Shown piece after piece: positions 32,889 to 42,463 of a stretch of DNA of 64,000 nucleotides. The number at the start of each line of letters is the position of its first letter. Position 1 is the stretch's first letter. The translations under genes and the position numbers were made by a program. Source of the stretch: CAYSCZ01 sp051155775 (GTDB lineage: Bacteria; Bacteroidota; Bacteroidia; Cytophagales; Cyclobacteriaceae); the NCBI GenBank assembly GCA_051155775.1, contig DAXETV010000046.1, positions 1-64,000 of the forward strand, in the 5' to 3' direction. The notes under the pieces were generated by a model. The model was not told the origin of the DNA, searched no databases, and saw only the letters and a program-made list of their open reading frames with translations.

Positions 32889-35318
32889 TTAGAAAGAATA
32901 CCGCAGAGAAAGTATAAAATTACGACCAGGGGCACTTATGCCTGATGAATACGGCCTGTAATGTTTGTCTAAGATATTTTCTATACCCCCATTGATGATC
33001 CAGCCATTAAAGGTGTATTGTGCTTTAAAATTTAAAGTATACCAGGCGAGGCTTCCATCCGCAGTGTATAGGTGTGGTTTGGATAATTCTGATGGTGGAA
33101 AATTTTCTGCCCTTCTTTTGCCATTGTAAGAAATGTAGAATTCAGATCTGAAGTTCAGATCCTCATAAGTAAATGATGACCTCCCAAAAGGAGGCGCTGT
33201 ATGTCTCAGGGGGATATTGCTACCAAGTACAATCTCCCTGCCATTGAAATCATAAATAGTATTATCTTCCTGATCTGTGACTTTACCATCAGTGAAAGTG
33301 AAAGTATGGGTCATCCTGAGTTTTTCATTAAACCGATATTTAAATTTTGTGCTCGCACCATAGATTTTTGCTCTTCCAAAATTTCGTAAAGCCTGAACGC
33401 GGCTAAGCTCACCATCAAAAAAAATAGAGTCCTGACCATTAAATGTGAAGTTACTGCGAAGCATGGCATCTTTAAGGATTGAATAAAAACCAACGATTTC
33501 AAAATCAATCTTTTCACCGCTCTTATTCAAATTTACTTCCCAGTTAAATGTATGCTCAGGCTTAAGATTTTCATTAGGCACTTGCACAAATCCATCAGAG
33601 CCATCAAAAATTTTTCCTACGTCATCTATGTTTGGAGAACGAAATCCGGTTGAAAAAAGACCACTGAGCTGCCAGTTTTCATTTGTTTTGTATATTAAAC
33701 CCAGGTTACCGGACAGGGAGCCATTGCTTAAATCAAGTTTATCAAAAGGGAAGTCGATTATGCTGTCATCTTCCAGGCTGGCATTAATTAAAATATGGTT
33801 GTATCTGATGCCGGAGTTTAGGGTGATGGACTTCGATAAATTTCTTAAATAACTTCCATAAATAGCAGCAGATGTGTAGTTTGATCCGCCATCAGGATAA
33901 CGCGGGGTAGTTGGTTCTGTAGTTCCATTTTCGATATTTGTTTTTATACCTTCTGAATTAACAGCATTGTAGACGAATTCACTACCATAGAAAAACTTAT
34001 TTTCTGATTTGAATATTTTCTCAAAATCAAGGTTCAGGCTGGCCGCATTCACCTTTTCAGTTCTTTCCCTCAGTCCATTGTCATTAAATTTCCTGTCGTT
34101 CCTGCTTTCTTTAAAGAATTGATGGGCTACGGTGATTCCAGCCTCATCATAGAACTTATTTTTATTAAAGAAAGAGGACCTGATTGCGTTTACAACCCAC
34201 ACTTGAGGGCCGTAGAACCATTCTGCCGAAACCGGATCACCATCGTCGTCAGTTTCGATAAGCCGGTCATAACGCGGTACATCAGAGGTACGGCTGTAGT
34301 TTAGGGTATAAGTAACATCCATGGACGAATTTGCCCGCCATTTCAATTTTTGCAATACATTTAACTGATTATAACCACTGGGGATTTGGAGATTTGGTTC
34401 ATCGTTTACTTTGATTACATCTTCCCCGTTTTGTCGGTCTGTGATAAACAGGCGTTTTCCAAAATCCGGGAATTCATCTGTTCTATTGCTCCCTGTTTTT
34501 AGGTCTTCAAATTCACTAAAGGTAAAACTGGTAAGAGCGCTGAACTTTCTATTTTTGATATTGAAATCAAAATGTCCGGTTTTTTCATTATTTGCGGAAG
34601 CATATCTGCTCATGGCATTGCCACTTATTTCATAATCTTTTGAGACAGAAAATTTCGGGGTTTTGGTTTTAAAATGCATCACCCCTCCGAGCGCATCGCT
34701 TCCGTAGATAACAGATCCAGGGCCATAAACTACTTCCGTGTTTTCAATAATTAAAGGATCGATACTTATAACATTTTGCAGGTTACCACCACGGAATATG
34801 GCGTTGTTCATACGAATATTATCCATAACTATAAGCACAGAATTTGCAGCAAATCCTCTGATCATGGGGCTGCCGCCACCCAACTGACTTTTTTGTATAA
34901 ATACCTGGCCACTGCTTTCCAGCAAATCTGCCGAGGTTTGAGGATTATGAAATTTTATGGATGCGGGATTTACCGAAGTGATTTTATTGGCGATTTCATC
35001 CTTATTTTGTCTCCACCGGCTGGCAGATACCACCACTTCATCAATTTGGATAATGGTTGGTTCAAGGGATATTGAAAATCCGTTTTTCTTTAAAGTTTTA
35101 TAAGCAAGGGTTACCCTCTTAAATGAAGGATGCTGAAAACTTAGTATATCATCACTTTTAAATTCATGCAAATGAGCGATTCCCTGATCATTGGTTTGCG
35201 CTGAAATTTTATCTTGAGAGTAGATAAGCACATTTTCAACGGGCTTTTTATTGTCCTTATTTCTAACGATTATCTGTTGCGATGTCGCTTTAAAAGCTAA
35301 AAATGAACATCCTGCCAA
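32889..35318 (-). CDS. TonB-dependent receptor, hemoglobin/heme type
   Basis: 809 residues in frame. N-terminal carboxypeptidase-like domain (VRNKDNKKPVENVLIYSQD), plug with SADLLESSGQVFIQKSQLGG, GGSPMIRGFAANSVLIVMDN and VVYGPGSVIYGSDALGG, then a barrel ending ...ILSLRYSF. The order resembles the hemoglobin/transferrin/lactoferrin receptor group. Outer-membrane uptake driven by TonB. The in-frame start is a TTG; a better signal peptide (ATG at 35341, MRYFLFFFLAGCSF-like) lies in another frame, separated by a run of ten T at 35326-35317, so one T seems missing. No iron-uptake partner gene is adjacent. Confidence 0.88.
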   Translation of the reverse strand: MAGCSFLAFKATSQQIIVRNKDNKKPVENVLIYSQDKISAQTNDQGIAHLHEFKSDDILSFQHPSFKRVTLAYKTLKKNGFSISLEPTIIQIDEVVVSASRWRQNKDEIANKITSVNPASIKFHNPQTSADLLESSGQVFIQKSQLGGGSPMIRGFAANSVLIVMDNIRMNNAIFRGGNLQNVISIDPLIIENTEVVYGPGSVIYGSDALGGVMHFKTKTPKFSVSKDYEISGNAMSRYASANNEKTGHFDFNIKNRKFSALTSFTFSEFEDLKTGSNRTDEFPDFGKRLFITDRQNGEDVIKVNDEPNLQIPSGYNQLNVLQKLKWRANSSMDVTYTLNYSRTSDVPRYDRLIETDDDGDPVSAEWFYGPQVWVVNAIRSSFFNKNKFYDEAGITVAHQFFKESRNDRKFNDNGLRERTEKVNAASLNLDFEKIFKSENKFFYGSEFVYNAVNSEGIKTNIENGTTEPTTPRYPDGGSNYTSAAIYGSYLRNLSKSITLNSGIRYNHILINASLEDDSIIDFPFDKLDLSNGSLSGNLGLIYKTNENWQLSGLFSTGFRSPNIDDVGKIFDGSDGFVQVPNENLKPEHTFNWEVNLNKSGEKIDFEIVGFYSILKDAMLRSNFTFNGQDSIFFDGELSRVQALRNFGRAKIYGASTKFKYRFNEKLRMTHTFTFTDGKVTDQEDNTIYDFNGREIVLGSNIPLRHTAPPFGRSSFTYEDLNFRSEFYISYNGKRRAENFPPSELSKPHLYTADGSLAWYTLNFKAQYTFNGWIINGGIENILDKHYRPYSSGISAPGRNFILSLRYSF

Positions 35319-35426
35319 AAAAAAAACAAAAAATATCTCATCACTTCTTACCAGGTTTATCTTAAAGCAAAATCAGTTAACCACAAAAACTTTGCCCTAA
35401 TCCACTAACAATAAAATAAATATTTA

Positions 35427-36386
35427 CTAATGATATTCTGACCAGATAAGGGCAGCTGCTCCAAGGATGGCTGCATTTTTTTCCTCCATTCCAGAGGGTA
35501 ATACTTTTACCTTCCCTTTATAAACCTCCATCAGGTTTTCATCCATATATTTTTGAGCAGGTTCGAATATCCACTTACCTGAATTAGCCAGTCCACCAAG
35601 TAAAAAGAAAGCTTCCGGTTGTGAGAAGGTCATGAAGTTAGCCAGGGCCCTTCCAAGTATCTCCCCGGTATATGCATAGGCTTTAACTGCTATGAAATCG
35701 CCATTTTCAGCAGCTTCAGTGATTTCTTCTCCATGAAGGTCATTGTAGGCTACATTCCGGAATCTGCTATCTTCCATATAGTATGACAACAAGTACATGA
35801 TGGTCCTTTTAAGTCCTGTTGCAGAAACATACGCCTCCAAACCACCATGTATGCCATTGCCATCCAACCGGCCGTTCTCATTAAAAGAAATGTGACCAAG
35901 TTCACCTGCAAATCCATCGAAGCCATACACCAGCTCACCGTTACATATAATTCCCGTACCTAAGCCAGTACCTAAAGTGATTACAATAAAATCCTCCATG
36001 TTTTGGGCATTTCCGTAGAGTCTTTCACCCATTGCTGCGGCATTGGCATCGTTAGTCATTTTAATTGGAATATCATCGTAGTATTTTCTCAGTTCTGTAA
36101 CTAACGGTGTAATGCCTTTCCATATTAGATTGGGGGGGTGTTCTATAGTGCCTCGCTTGTGGCTGGCGTTGGGCGCACCTATACCTAAGCCAACTACATT
36201 TAATGGTTCTTCAGCCTCTTGGACGAGGTCATCTATGCATTTGTTTAAATTCTTAAGATAGTCTTGGAAATCGGGAAAATGTTTTGTTCTGAAATCATCC
36301 TGAATCATGCATGAACCTTCTTTACTCACTAAACCAACTTTTGTTTTAGTTCCTCCGATATCGATACCAACAACTATGTCTTTCAT
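35427..36386 (-). CDS. ROK family sugar kinase (glucokinase-like), zinc cysteines absent
   Basis: 319 residues. ATP-binding DIGGTKTKVGLV (9-20), catalytic Asp113 in TNDANAAAMGE, phosphate motif TLGTGLGTGIICNG. The ROK motif around His165 (GELGHISF) is present, but the zinc-binding CxCGxxGC segment is replaced by DGNGIHGG (175-182), keeping the glycines and LEAY but none of the cysteines. ROK kinases phosphorylate glucose, ManNAc and similar sugars; Zn normally supports sugar-site structure. A -7 box lies ~38 bases upstream. Substrate not deducible. Confidence 0.85.
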   Translation of the reverse strand: MKDIVVGIDIGGTKTKVGLVSKEGSCMIQDDFRTKHFPDFQDYLKNLNKCIDDLVQEAEEPLNVVGLGIGAPNASHKRGTIEHPPNLIWKGITPLVTELRKYYDDIPIKMTNDANAAAMGERLYGNAQNMEDFIVITLGTGLGTGIICNGELVYGFDGFAGELGHISFNENGRLDGNGIHGGLEAYVSATGLKRTIMYLLSYYMEDSRFRNVAYNDLHGEEITEAAENGDFIAVKAYAYTGEILGRALANFMTFSQPEAFFLLGGLANSGKWIFEPAQKYMDENLMEVYKGKVKVLPSGMEEKNAAILGAAALIWSEYH

Positions 36387-36423
36387 TATCTTTAATTTTC
36401 TAATTCAATAATAATCAATTATC

Positions 36424-36431
36424 CAAACTTA
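36424..36431 (-). promoter_or_regulatory. -7 promoter box for the ROK kinase gene
   Basis: Read leftward TAAGTTTG matches TAnnTTTG exactly, 37 bases before the ATG at 36386. It lies within the 65-base region shared with the divergent YheT-type gene. Confidence 0.5.
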
Positions 36432-36451
36432 AAAATTTTCATCATTAAGAT

Positions 36452-37420
36452 ATGCCAATTATCAAGAATTCGTCATATAAATGCCCTCCTTTTTATTACT
36501 TTAATGAACATATGGAAACGATTATTCCTTCCATGATCCGAAAAGTAAAAGGATTAAAATACGATAGGGAAAGAATTGAACTTGCTGATGGTGATTTTCT
36601 TGACCTTGACTGGCTCAAGAATGGAACCAATAAGTGTGTGTTAATTTCTCATGGGTTAGAGGGTAACTCGACCAGGCACTATGTGATGGGCACGGCAAAA
36701 TACTTCTATCAGAAAAACTGGGACGTTTGTGCCTGGAACTATCGCAGCTGTAGTGATGAGATGAATAGGAAATTGAGGCTTTATCATCATGGTGTTACTG
36801 ATGATTTCCAAGAAGTATTGGCCCATATTTTTAGCCAGGGATATGATCAGGTGGGTCTTGTCGGTTATTCAATGGGAGGAAGCACCAGCCTTAAATACCT
36901 TGGAGAGCAAGGTGAAAATGTAGATAAAAGAGTAATTGCTTCGGCTGTCTTTTCTGTGCCGTGTAACTTATGGAACAGCGCCGAACAGTTAAGAAAGAAA
37001 GGTAATCAGTTTTATCATAAAAGGTTTTTGAGAAAATTGAAAAAGAAGGTTCAACAAAAAGCCCTTCAATTTCCCAAAGATGTAGACATTACCAACTTGG
37101 ATCAGGTAAATGATTTTGAGGTTTTTGATGAACGCTACACCGCACCGCTTCATGGATTTAAAAATGCGAAAGATTTCTATGTTACCTCCACATCAGATCA
37201 GTTTTATGGAAATATTTGTGTGCCATCATTGCTTGTGAATGCTGAAAATGATCCGTTATTAGGTGATAAGTGTTATCCATATGATATAGCTAAAGATCAT
37301 AATTTTCTTTATTTAGAAGTTCCTAAAAAAGGTGGTCATGTAGGATTTTCAATCCATGGTGATGAATATACCTGGGCTGAAAGAAAAGCTTATGCGTTTA
37401 TTAATATCTACTCACGGTAG
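36452..37420 (+). CDS. YheT-family alpha/beta hydrolase
   Basis: 322 residues. Typical YheT/UPF0017 features: long N-terminal lead with ERIELADGDFLDLDW, then LISHGLEGNSTRHYVMGTAK, VCAWNYRSCSDEMN, nucleophile elbow LVGYSMGGSTSLKYL (GYSMG), Asp in NAENDPLLGD and His in KKGGHVGF. Bacterial and eukaryotic (ABHD1/3-type) relatives act on medium-chain or phospholipid esters. Convergent with the yqhA-like gene, ends separated by one base; divergent from the ROK gene. Confidence 0.88.
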   Translation: MPIIKNSSYKCPPFYYFNEHMETIIPSMIRKVKGLKYDRERIELADGDFLDLDWLKNGTNKCVLISHGLEGNSTRHYVMGTAKYFYQKNWDVCAWNYRSCSDEMNRKLRLYHHGVTDDFQEVLAHIFSQGYDQVGLVGYSMGGSTSLKYLGEQGENVDKRVIASAVFSVPCNLWNSAEQLRKKGNQFYHKRFLRKLKKKVQQKALQFPKDVDITNLDQVNDFEVFDERYTAPLHGFKNAKDFYVTSTSDQFYGNICVPSLLVNAENDPLLGDKCYPYDIAKDHNFLYLEVPKKGGHVGFSIHGDEYTWAERKAYAFINIYSR

Positions 37421-37421
37421 A

Positions 37422-37958
37422 TCAGTGCTTACCGGTAGGATAGGAGTGGGTTATTCTTTCAGTATATGCTAAGAGCAATGCAGAAAAAATAAATACCATG
37501 TGTATAATAATTTCAATTACTACGCCTTCTACACTTGATTTGATTACAGCCTCCCTAAAATCCAGAAAGGTTTTTAATAAATGAACGCCTGAAACAGAAG
37601 CCAGTGATGATGCCAGTTTTATTTTTAACTGCCCGGCATCAATATCTGCTAACCATAATGGCTTATCTTCATGATCATTAAAATAAATTTTACTGGTAAA
37701 GATTGTATAGCCACCAATAGCTGTAATTATGACTAAGTTCATCACCATGGACATATCCACCAGGGTAAGCACGGCTAGCATCATCTTTTCTTCGGTCATA
37801 TGATAAGTTTCCAAAGCGATGTATAGCAACTCTTCCAGAAACTTATACAAATACATAATGGCACCGAATATCAGACCCACATACATGGGTGACTGCACCC
37901 ACCGGCTCCAAAAGGTAAATTGCTCAAAACCTTTTTCAAAACGTTTTATACCGCTCAC
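37422..37958 (-). CDS. yqhA: YqhA/UPF0114 family membrane protein
   Basis: 178 residues starting with GTG. About four hydrophobic segments. Family features: KGFEQFTFWSRWVQSPMYVG near the N-terminus, then DMSMVMNLVIITAIGGYTIF and KIKLASSLASVSGVHLLKTF, matching TIGR00645 (YqhA). Function unknown. Monocistronic as far as can be seen. Confidence 0.85.
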   Translation of the reverse strand: MSGIKRFEKGFEQFTFWSRWVQSPMYVGLIFGAIMYLYKFLEELLYIALETYHMTEEKMMLAVLTLVDMSMVMNLVIITAIGGYTIFTSKIYFNDHEDKPLWLADIDAGQLKIKLASSLASVSGVHLLKTFLDFREAVIKSSVEGVVIEIIIHMVFIFSALLLAYTERITHSYPTGKH

Positions 37959-38182
37959 AGGCTAAAGTTGGTGTTATATAATAGGTTTAAACTTTTAAAG
38001 TAAATTAATATAATGAGATGCTTATCGAATCGAAAGTTATGAATAAGTAAACAAATCATAACAATTTACAGGTATTAATTATAAAAATCCCAAGGAGCAA
38101 TTGGTTTGGTAAATGATAACCTATTACATTTAATTCGTTCTATCATCATATTTTAATGGATTGAGATTATTTTTATAAACTA

Positions 38183-39091
38183 ATGGATATGATAAAAAAA
38201 CAGATCACAATATTTGATAGAAATATTGGATGGAAAATTTTGTTTTTTTTCTCCCTAATTGGCTGCGGGGAAATGATTGATAAAGGCGTATTTATTATCA
38301 ACTCAAGTGATCAACTGGTAGAAGTTAGTTTGGTTGGCAGCTGGATGGATATCAATTCAAATTTTGGAGTGTCATTCACTGAAGAAGGAGTGATTTCTTA
38401 TTTAGGTATAAACAATCAAACCGGGATGGTAGTGCCTTTACAATTCAGTAGAATGGATTCCATTAATGCTTCGGGCGGGAATTTTTTTATTAATCTGGAT
38501 TCTGCTTGCTGCAAATGTAATTTCGGGTTAAGAGGGAATTATTCACTCTTAAATGATCAGGTAATAGCGGAAAATTTCTTAATCAAGGATAATCAGGTTA
38601 CTATGGAGCGTGTTGAAGTTGGCGTAACTTCCAGACCAAATGATAATTCTTCGTTTAATGCCTCCCTTTTAATTGATGGCGATACATCCAGCTTTGAAAG
38701 TGATGCAGTTAGCTCTTTTACCCCTGTAGAATGGTCATTAACGGATAATGGCATGACCCAAACCCTGGAAATCCGTCTCCGGGATGCTAATGACTGCATT
38801 TATATGCGCCCTCTTGAGATTACTTTTATAATAAATAACTTTTCAGGGGATAAATCTTATGAACTGAAAAGCCCAAGGGGAGATAATTCCTATGCAGTAA
38901 TAAACTGGGTAGATGGATCATCCATAGAACCTTATATCACCACAGGAGCTGTGGACGGAGACGAAATAGAGATATCCGATTTTGATGGTAGCACCTTTAC
39001 AGGAGATTTTAAGATTACAGCTAAGTCTGATAATAGATTTTTAGCCTTTCAGCAAATTGAAGTTTTTGATGGTGCCTTTCAGATTAACTAA
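38183..39091 (+). CDS. Hypothetical lipoprotein
   Basis: 302 residues. An N-terminal hydrophobic stretch ends in the lipobox FSLIGC about residue 30, with a longer than usual charged n-region. The mature part is beta-rich; residues ~110-120 contain a CCKC cluster (DSACCKCNFGL), followed by an internal repeat-free region ending FQQIEVFDGAFQIN. No known domain recognised. It stands alone with 225 bases upstream that hold only AT-rich sequence and no recognisable promoter box. Confidence 0.6.
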   Translation: MDMIKKQITIFDRNIGWKILFFFSLIGCGEMIDKGVFIINSSDQLVEVSLVGSWMDINSNFGVSFTEEGVISYLGINNQTGMVVPLQFSRMDSINASGGNFFINLDSACCKCNFGLRGNYSLLNDQVIAENFLIKDNQVTMERVEVGVTSRPNDNSSFNASLLIDGDTSSFESDAVSSFTPVEWSLTDNGMTQTLEIRLRDANDCIYMRPLEITFIINNFSGDKSYELKSPRGDNSYAVINWVDGSSIEPYITTGAVDGDEIEISDFDGSTFTGDFKITAKSDNRFLAFQQIEVFDGAFQIN

Positions 39092-39168
39092 CCATTAAAT
39101 GACCTGTAATTATTTTATAATGTCTTAAACAACATACTTGCTTACAAGCTTTTTAAAAGAATTAATTT

Positions 39169-40551
39169 ATGGTCATGGAAACGGTTGTTATAGCAGGTGC
39201 TACTGGATTTATTGGTAGATGGTTTATTGAAAAATATCGTCGGAAATATAAAATTATCGCATTAACGCGTAGAAAAATTGAACGTGATGAGGATCCTTCG
39301 GTTGAATGGCGGCAGGTAGATCTTTATTCATTGTCAAGTACTACCAATGCTCTGGAAGGTGCGGACTATGCGTTGTATTTAGTCCACTCAATGAAGCCTT
39401 CAGCAAGACTCAATCAGGGGACCTTTGATGATACAGATTTATTATTAGCGGACAATTTCGCCAGGGCGGCGGAGGCTAATAGATTAAAACATATCGTTTT
39501 TATCGGTGGAATATTACCAACCGATACTAATAAACTATCAAGACATTTAAGAAGCAGGTACGAGGTCGAGCAAACACTGGCAACAAGAAAAACACCACTA
39601 ACAAGTCTACGGGCGGGCATCATTGTAGGACCGGGCGGTTCATCTTTTACCATAATCGAAAAGCTGGTAAAAAGATTACCGGTGATGTTTTGCCCCAAAT
39701 GGACACAATCTCAATCCCAACCCATTTCACTTGATGACACCTTAACAATAATTGATAAGTCTTTTGGTAATGAAGCCTTCTTCAATCAATCCGTCGATAT
39801 CGGAAGCCCAGAGGTTATGACCTATGTAGACATGCTGAAAACAACCGCAAGAATTTTAAAAAAGAAACGGTATATCTTTACCATTCCATTCTTTTCCCTG
39901 GGCATGTCAAAACTATGGGTAGGGGTGTTCTCAGATTCCCATCCCACTTTTGTTTCCCCACTTGTGGAAAGCTTGCGTCATAACATCACGATTAATCGTG
40001 ACCAAAAAATACTTAACGGGCTTAATATCAGGTACCAGTCTTTTGAGTCAGCCGTATTAAAATCGGTAAAGTCAAACAAACTACCGAAGATTCCCGCAGG
40101 CCAAAGTGTACAACCTGAAAAAAATACCGTTAGAAGTTTTCAGCGTCTTCACAACCCAAAAGGTAAAGATGCCATATGGGTGGCCAATAGTTATCAACTA
40201 TGGTTGCCTAAATTTTTTAAATACCTTGTGAGGGTAAAAACAGAAGGTGATCTCAGTCAATTCCACTTGCTCTGGATGAAACAGCCCCTACTTAAAATGA
40301 AATACATACCGGACAGGAGTGATAATCAACGACAGTTATTTTTTATTGTAGGCGGATTACTCGTAAAGCGCAGTGACTACGGTTGGTTGGAGTTTAGGCA
40401 AATCCTTAAGGGCGAATCAGTGATAGCTGCTATTCATGAATTTGTTCCTACGCTCCCCTGGTTTATTTATGTAAACACCCAGGCTATAGCTCATCTTTGG
40501 GTTATGAAAAACTTTGGCAAGTACCTCAAAAAGTTGAATTTATCACAATAG
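39169..40551 (+). CDS. NAD(P)-dependent SDR-type protein with DUF2867-like C-terminus
   Basis: 460 residues (ATG 39169; a second ATG two codons later is equally plausible). Atypical/extended SDR N-terminus: VVIAGATGFIGRWF, YALYLVHSMKPSARLNQGTF, NRLKHIVFIGGILP and TSLRAGIIVGPGGSSF. The last ~150 residues resemble DUF2867 (QLFFIVGGLLVKRSDYGWLE, ending in PTLPWFIYVNTQA). Such fusions occur in Bacteroidota and actinobacteria; function unknown. Its last 9 bases overlap the convergent nucleotidase gene. Confidence 0.78.
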   Translation: MVMETVVIAGATGFIGRWFIEKYRRKYKIIALTRRKIERDEDPSVEWRQVDLYSLSSTTNALEGADYALYLVHSMKPSARLNQGTFDDTDLLLADNFARAAEANRLKHIVFIGGILPTDTNKLSRHLRSRYEVEQTLATRKTPLTSLRAGIIVGPGGSSFTIIEKLVKRLPVMFCPKWTQSQSQPISLDDTLTIIDKSFGNEAFFNQSVDIGSPEVMTYVDMLKTTARILKKKRYIFTIPFFSLGMSKLWVGVFSDSHPTFVSPLVESLRHNITINRDQKILNGLNIRYQSFESAVLKSVKSNKLPKIPAGQSVQPEKNTVRSFQRLHNPKGKDAIWVANSYQLWLPKFFKYLVRVKTEGDLSQFHLLWMKQPLLKMKYIPDRSDNQRQLFFIVGGLLVKRSDYGWLEFRQILKGESVIAAIHEFVPTLPWFIYVNTQAIAHLWVMKNFGKYLKKLNLSQ

Positions 40552-41064
40552 CCTGCTTTCAATATCTGACCAGTTATCTACTCTTTCAAACGCATTAAGG
40601 TTTACATTGTGAAACGCAGTGAATAATAATTTTCGGTTTGGGAAGTTTCTTAAATGCTTGGGATTATCATCAATTAACAGGTCCCCGTTGATTATATGTT
40701 TGTGGTTACTGATGACCAACCGGTGATTATCAATGAAAGGAAAATTCTTCTTTAGCCATACATTTTTATCAAAAGCGGCATATGGAAATTCAATGGCTGA
40801 GGTAACTATATAAACTTCGTATTTTTGGTATAATTTTTCCATTACCTCACAACTTCCTTCCATGGCTTCAAGATCAGCAAACCATCCCTGACGGTATGGA
40901 TAAGATGTCACGATCTCTAAAAATTCCTCAGGAAGCCATTTACTTAGAAACTTTCCCTTAATAGATTCAAATTTGAGATCATAACCGGTCTCTTTTTTAA
41001 GAACCCGCAGTACTTTCAAGGTGTAATTAGCCAACACCTCATCCATGTCTATTAAAAGTCTCAA
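40543..41064 (-). CDS. 5'(3')-deoxyribonucleotidase (NT5C family, HAD superfamily)
   Basis: 173 residues. HAD motif I RLLIDMDEVLANYTLKVLR (DxDEV), motif II in YIVTSAIEFPY, motif IV LLIDDNPKHLRNF. NT5C/YorS-type enzymes dephosphorylate pyrimidine (deoxy)nucleoside monophosphates in the cytosol. Length is typical. The convergent overlap with the DUF2867 gene is 9 bases. Other HAD phosphatases would show a larger cap; the small helical cap here fits NT5C. Confidence 0.82.
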   Translation of the reverse strand: MRLLIDMDEVLANYTLKVLRVLKKETGYDLKFESIKGKFLSKWLPEEFLEIVTSYPYRQGWFADLEAMEGSCEVMEKLYQKYEVYIVTSAIEFPYAAFDKNVWLKKNFPFIDNHRLVISNHKHIINGDLLIDDNPKHLRNFPNRKLLFTAFHNVNLNAFERVDNWSDIESRLL

Positions 41065-41115
41065 AGTTTAAGTTTTTAGTAATAATATGAGGAATACAGA
41101 TGTTAGCAAAGAAAA

Positions 41116-41259
41116 TTAATTGTCCATAAAAAAGGTATAAATTTTCACTTCTTTCTTCCAATCTGTAGGTTGCTTTGCATCACGGGCTATGGATTGTTTT
41201 ATGCAAACTACCCCTAGCAAAACACCCAAAAGAATGATTAAAAATCGAAATCGCTTCAT
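41116..41259 (-). CDS. Small 47-residue membrane/secreted protein
   Basis: Leftward ATG at 41259 opens 47 codons: basic start (MKRFRF), hydrophobic segment LIILLGVLLGVVCI (about residues 7-20), then a charged tail with DWKKEVKIYTFFMDN. It looks like a signal anchor with a short external tail. It lies 51 bases upstream of the nucleotidase gene on the same strand and could be co-transcribed. No family recognised; coding status is plausible, not proven. Confidence 0.45.
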   Translation of the reverse strand: MKRFRFLIILLGVLLGVVCIKQSIARDAKQPTDWKKEVKIYTFFMDN

Positions 41260-41373
41260 AACCATTTGATTAAACTCATAGAAATAAGTTTAATGGCATT
41301 TAAAAAATAATTGCTTATGCAAACCTGCAGCTTACAACTTTAATACCTGATAAAATTTTCACTTTGTATAAGG

Positions 41374-41381
41374 TAATTTTG
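41374..41381 (+). promoter_or_regulatory. -7 promoter box upstream of the 41456 lipoprotein gene
   Basis: TAATTTTG matches TAnnTTTG exactly and precedes the GTG at 41456 by 74 bases, giving a leader of about 70 nt. No exact -33 box. Confidence 0.45.
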
Positions 41382-41455
41382 CATGTTCAAAATTATTTTT
41401 TCGTCTTTCCAACGATTTGCAGCAATTACGTTTCTTATAGTAAAGAACTTATAAA

Positions 41456-42241
41456 GTGAAATATATCTTCTCAATATTGATTTTTAGTCTTTTGGCCTGC
41501 TGTTCTGACGACATCATAGTATTAAATGCAGAGCAGCAACTGGATGCATTGACTTCAGACTCTGTGCCGACAGATAAAGTAGCGTATCACTTTGGTGAAC
41601 TGCCCGACAATAATGCGATAAATGATTATTTCGATATAATTTCAATTATCAAAAAGAGTGGTGAGCTGCATGTAACGGTAGATTATTCCGGTGGATGCAA
41701 AGAACATAATTTTAATGTTTGGTGGAATGGCACATTTCTTGAATCAGATCCAATGCAGTTAAGATTGGGCATTACACACAATGCCAATGATGATCTATGC
41801 GAGGCATTGGTAAGAGAAACAATAATTATTGATTTGACTGAGGCTTTTGCTGGTAATCCTCCACAATCCCCAACACATATGGATATAACAAATCTTAGTA
41901 AAGATCAGACCATTAGAATAGATGCTTTGCTGGATGAGATTGAACAAGGTGCTACGTGTGACCTTAATGTAACCTTTGACCAGGTGATATGCGGTGATGG
42001 GCTTTTTGGAGCCAATTGGTTTAAGCTAGATGGTTTTGATTATTATGATGAAGGAAATCTATTACTTCAACCGGTCGCTGCATCAGAAGGTGTTGATATA
42101 CCATCAGATTTATCTTTGGGAGATTACAAAATTGGTATCGAGATAATGCACGGTTTTGTGTTTAATTCAGGTAAGGCCATTTGTATGGCTTATCCCGGGC
42201 CATCTGTTCCCATTAAAATCACTTGTATCGAGGCACGATAA
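41456..42241 (+). CDS. Hypothetical lipoprotein
   Basis: 261 residues beginning with GTG; signal peptide with lipobox SLLACC. Two parts: residues ~40-130 with YFDIISIIKKSGELHVTVDY, SGGCKEHNFNVWWNG and THNANDDLCEALV, a pattern seen in Bacteroidota lipoproteins of unknown role; then a second beta-rich part with two cysteines (TCDLNVTFDQVICGDG) and a final ICMAYPGPSVPIKITC. Four conserved-looking cysteines may pair as disulfides in the periplasm. Function unknown. Confidence 0.6.
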   Translation: MKYIFSILIFSLLACCSDDIIVLNAEQQLDALTSDSVPTDKVAYHFGELPDNNAINDYFDIISIIKKSGELHVTVDYSGGCKEHNFNVWWNGTFLESDPMQLRLGITHNANDDLCEALVRETIIIDLTEAFAGNPPQSPTHMDITNLSKDQTIRIDALLDEIEQGATCDLNVTFDQVICGDGLFGANWFKLDGFDYYDEGNLLLQPVAASEGVDIPSDLSLGDYKIGIEIMHGFVFNSGKAICMAYPGPSVPIKITCIEAR

Positions 42242-42463
42242 TTAATTTGATCTGAGTGAGCTTATATCTTCTGAGCGTTTTACTTACTCTGAAGAATCAA
42301 TCAACCAAAATCAACTATTTTTATATCGGGGTACATTAAATGGAGGTTTTGTGTTGCTGATAAAAATATAACCAAAACACTTATTACTGACGGTTATTGT
42401 TTTCATTCTTTACAAATACCTAACTATTATTCCGCTTAGCTGAGCATTGAAAAGGCTTTATAA

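Noticed and set aside
42242..42463. Possible gene or RNA between the lipoprotein gene and lepB
   Set aside because: No open frame of note, no promoter box and no stable hairpin; plain AT-rich sequence.
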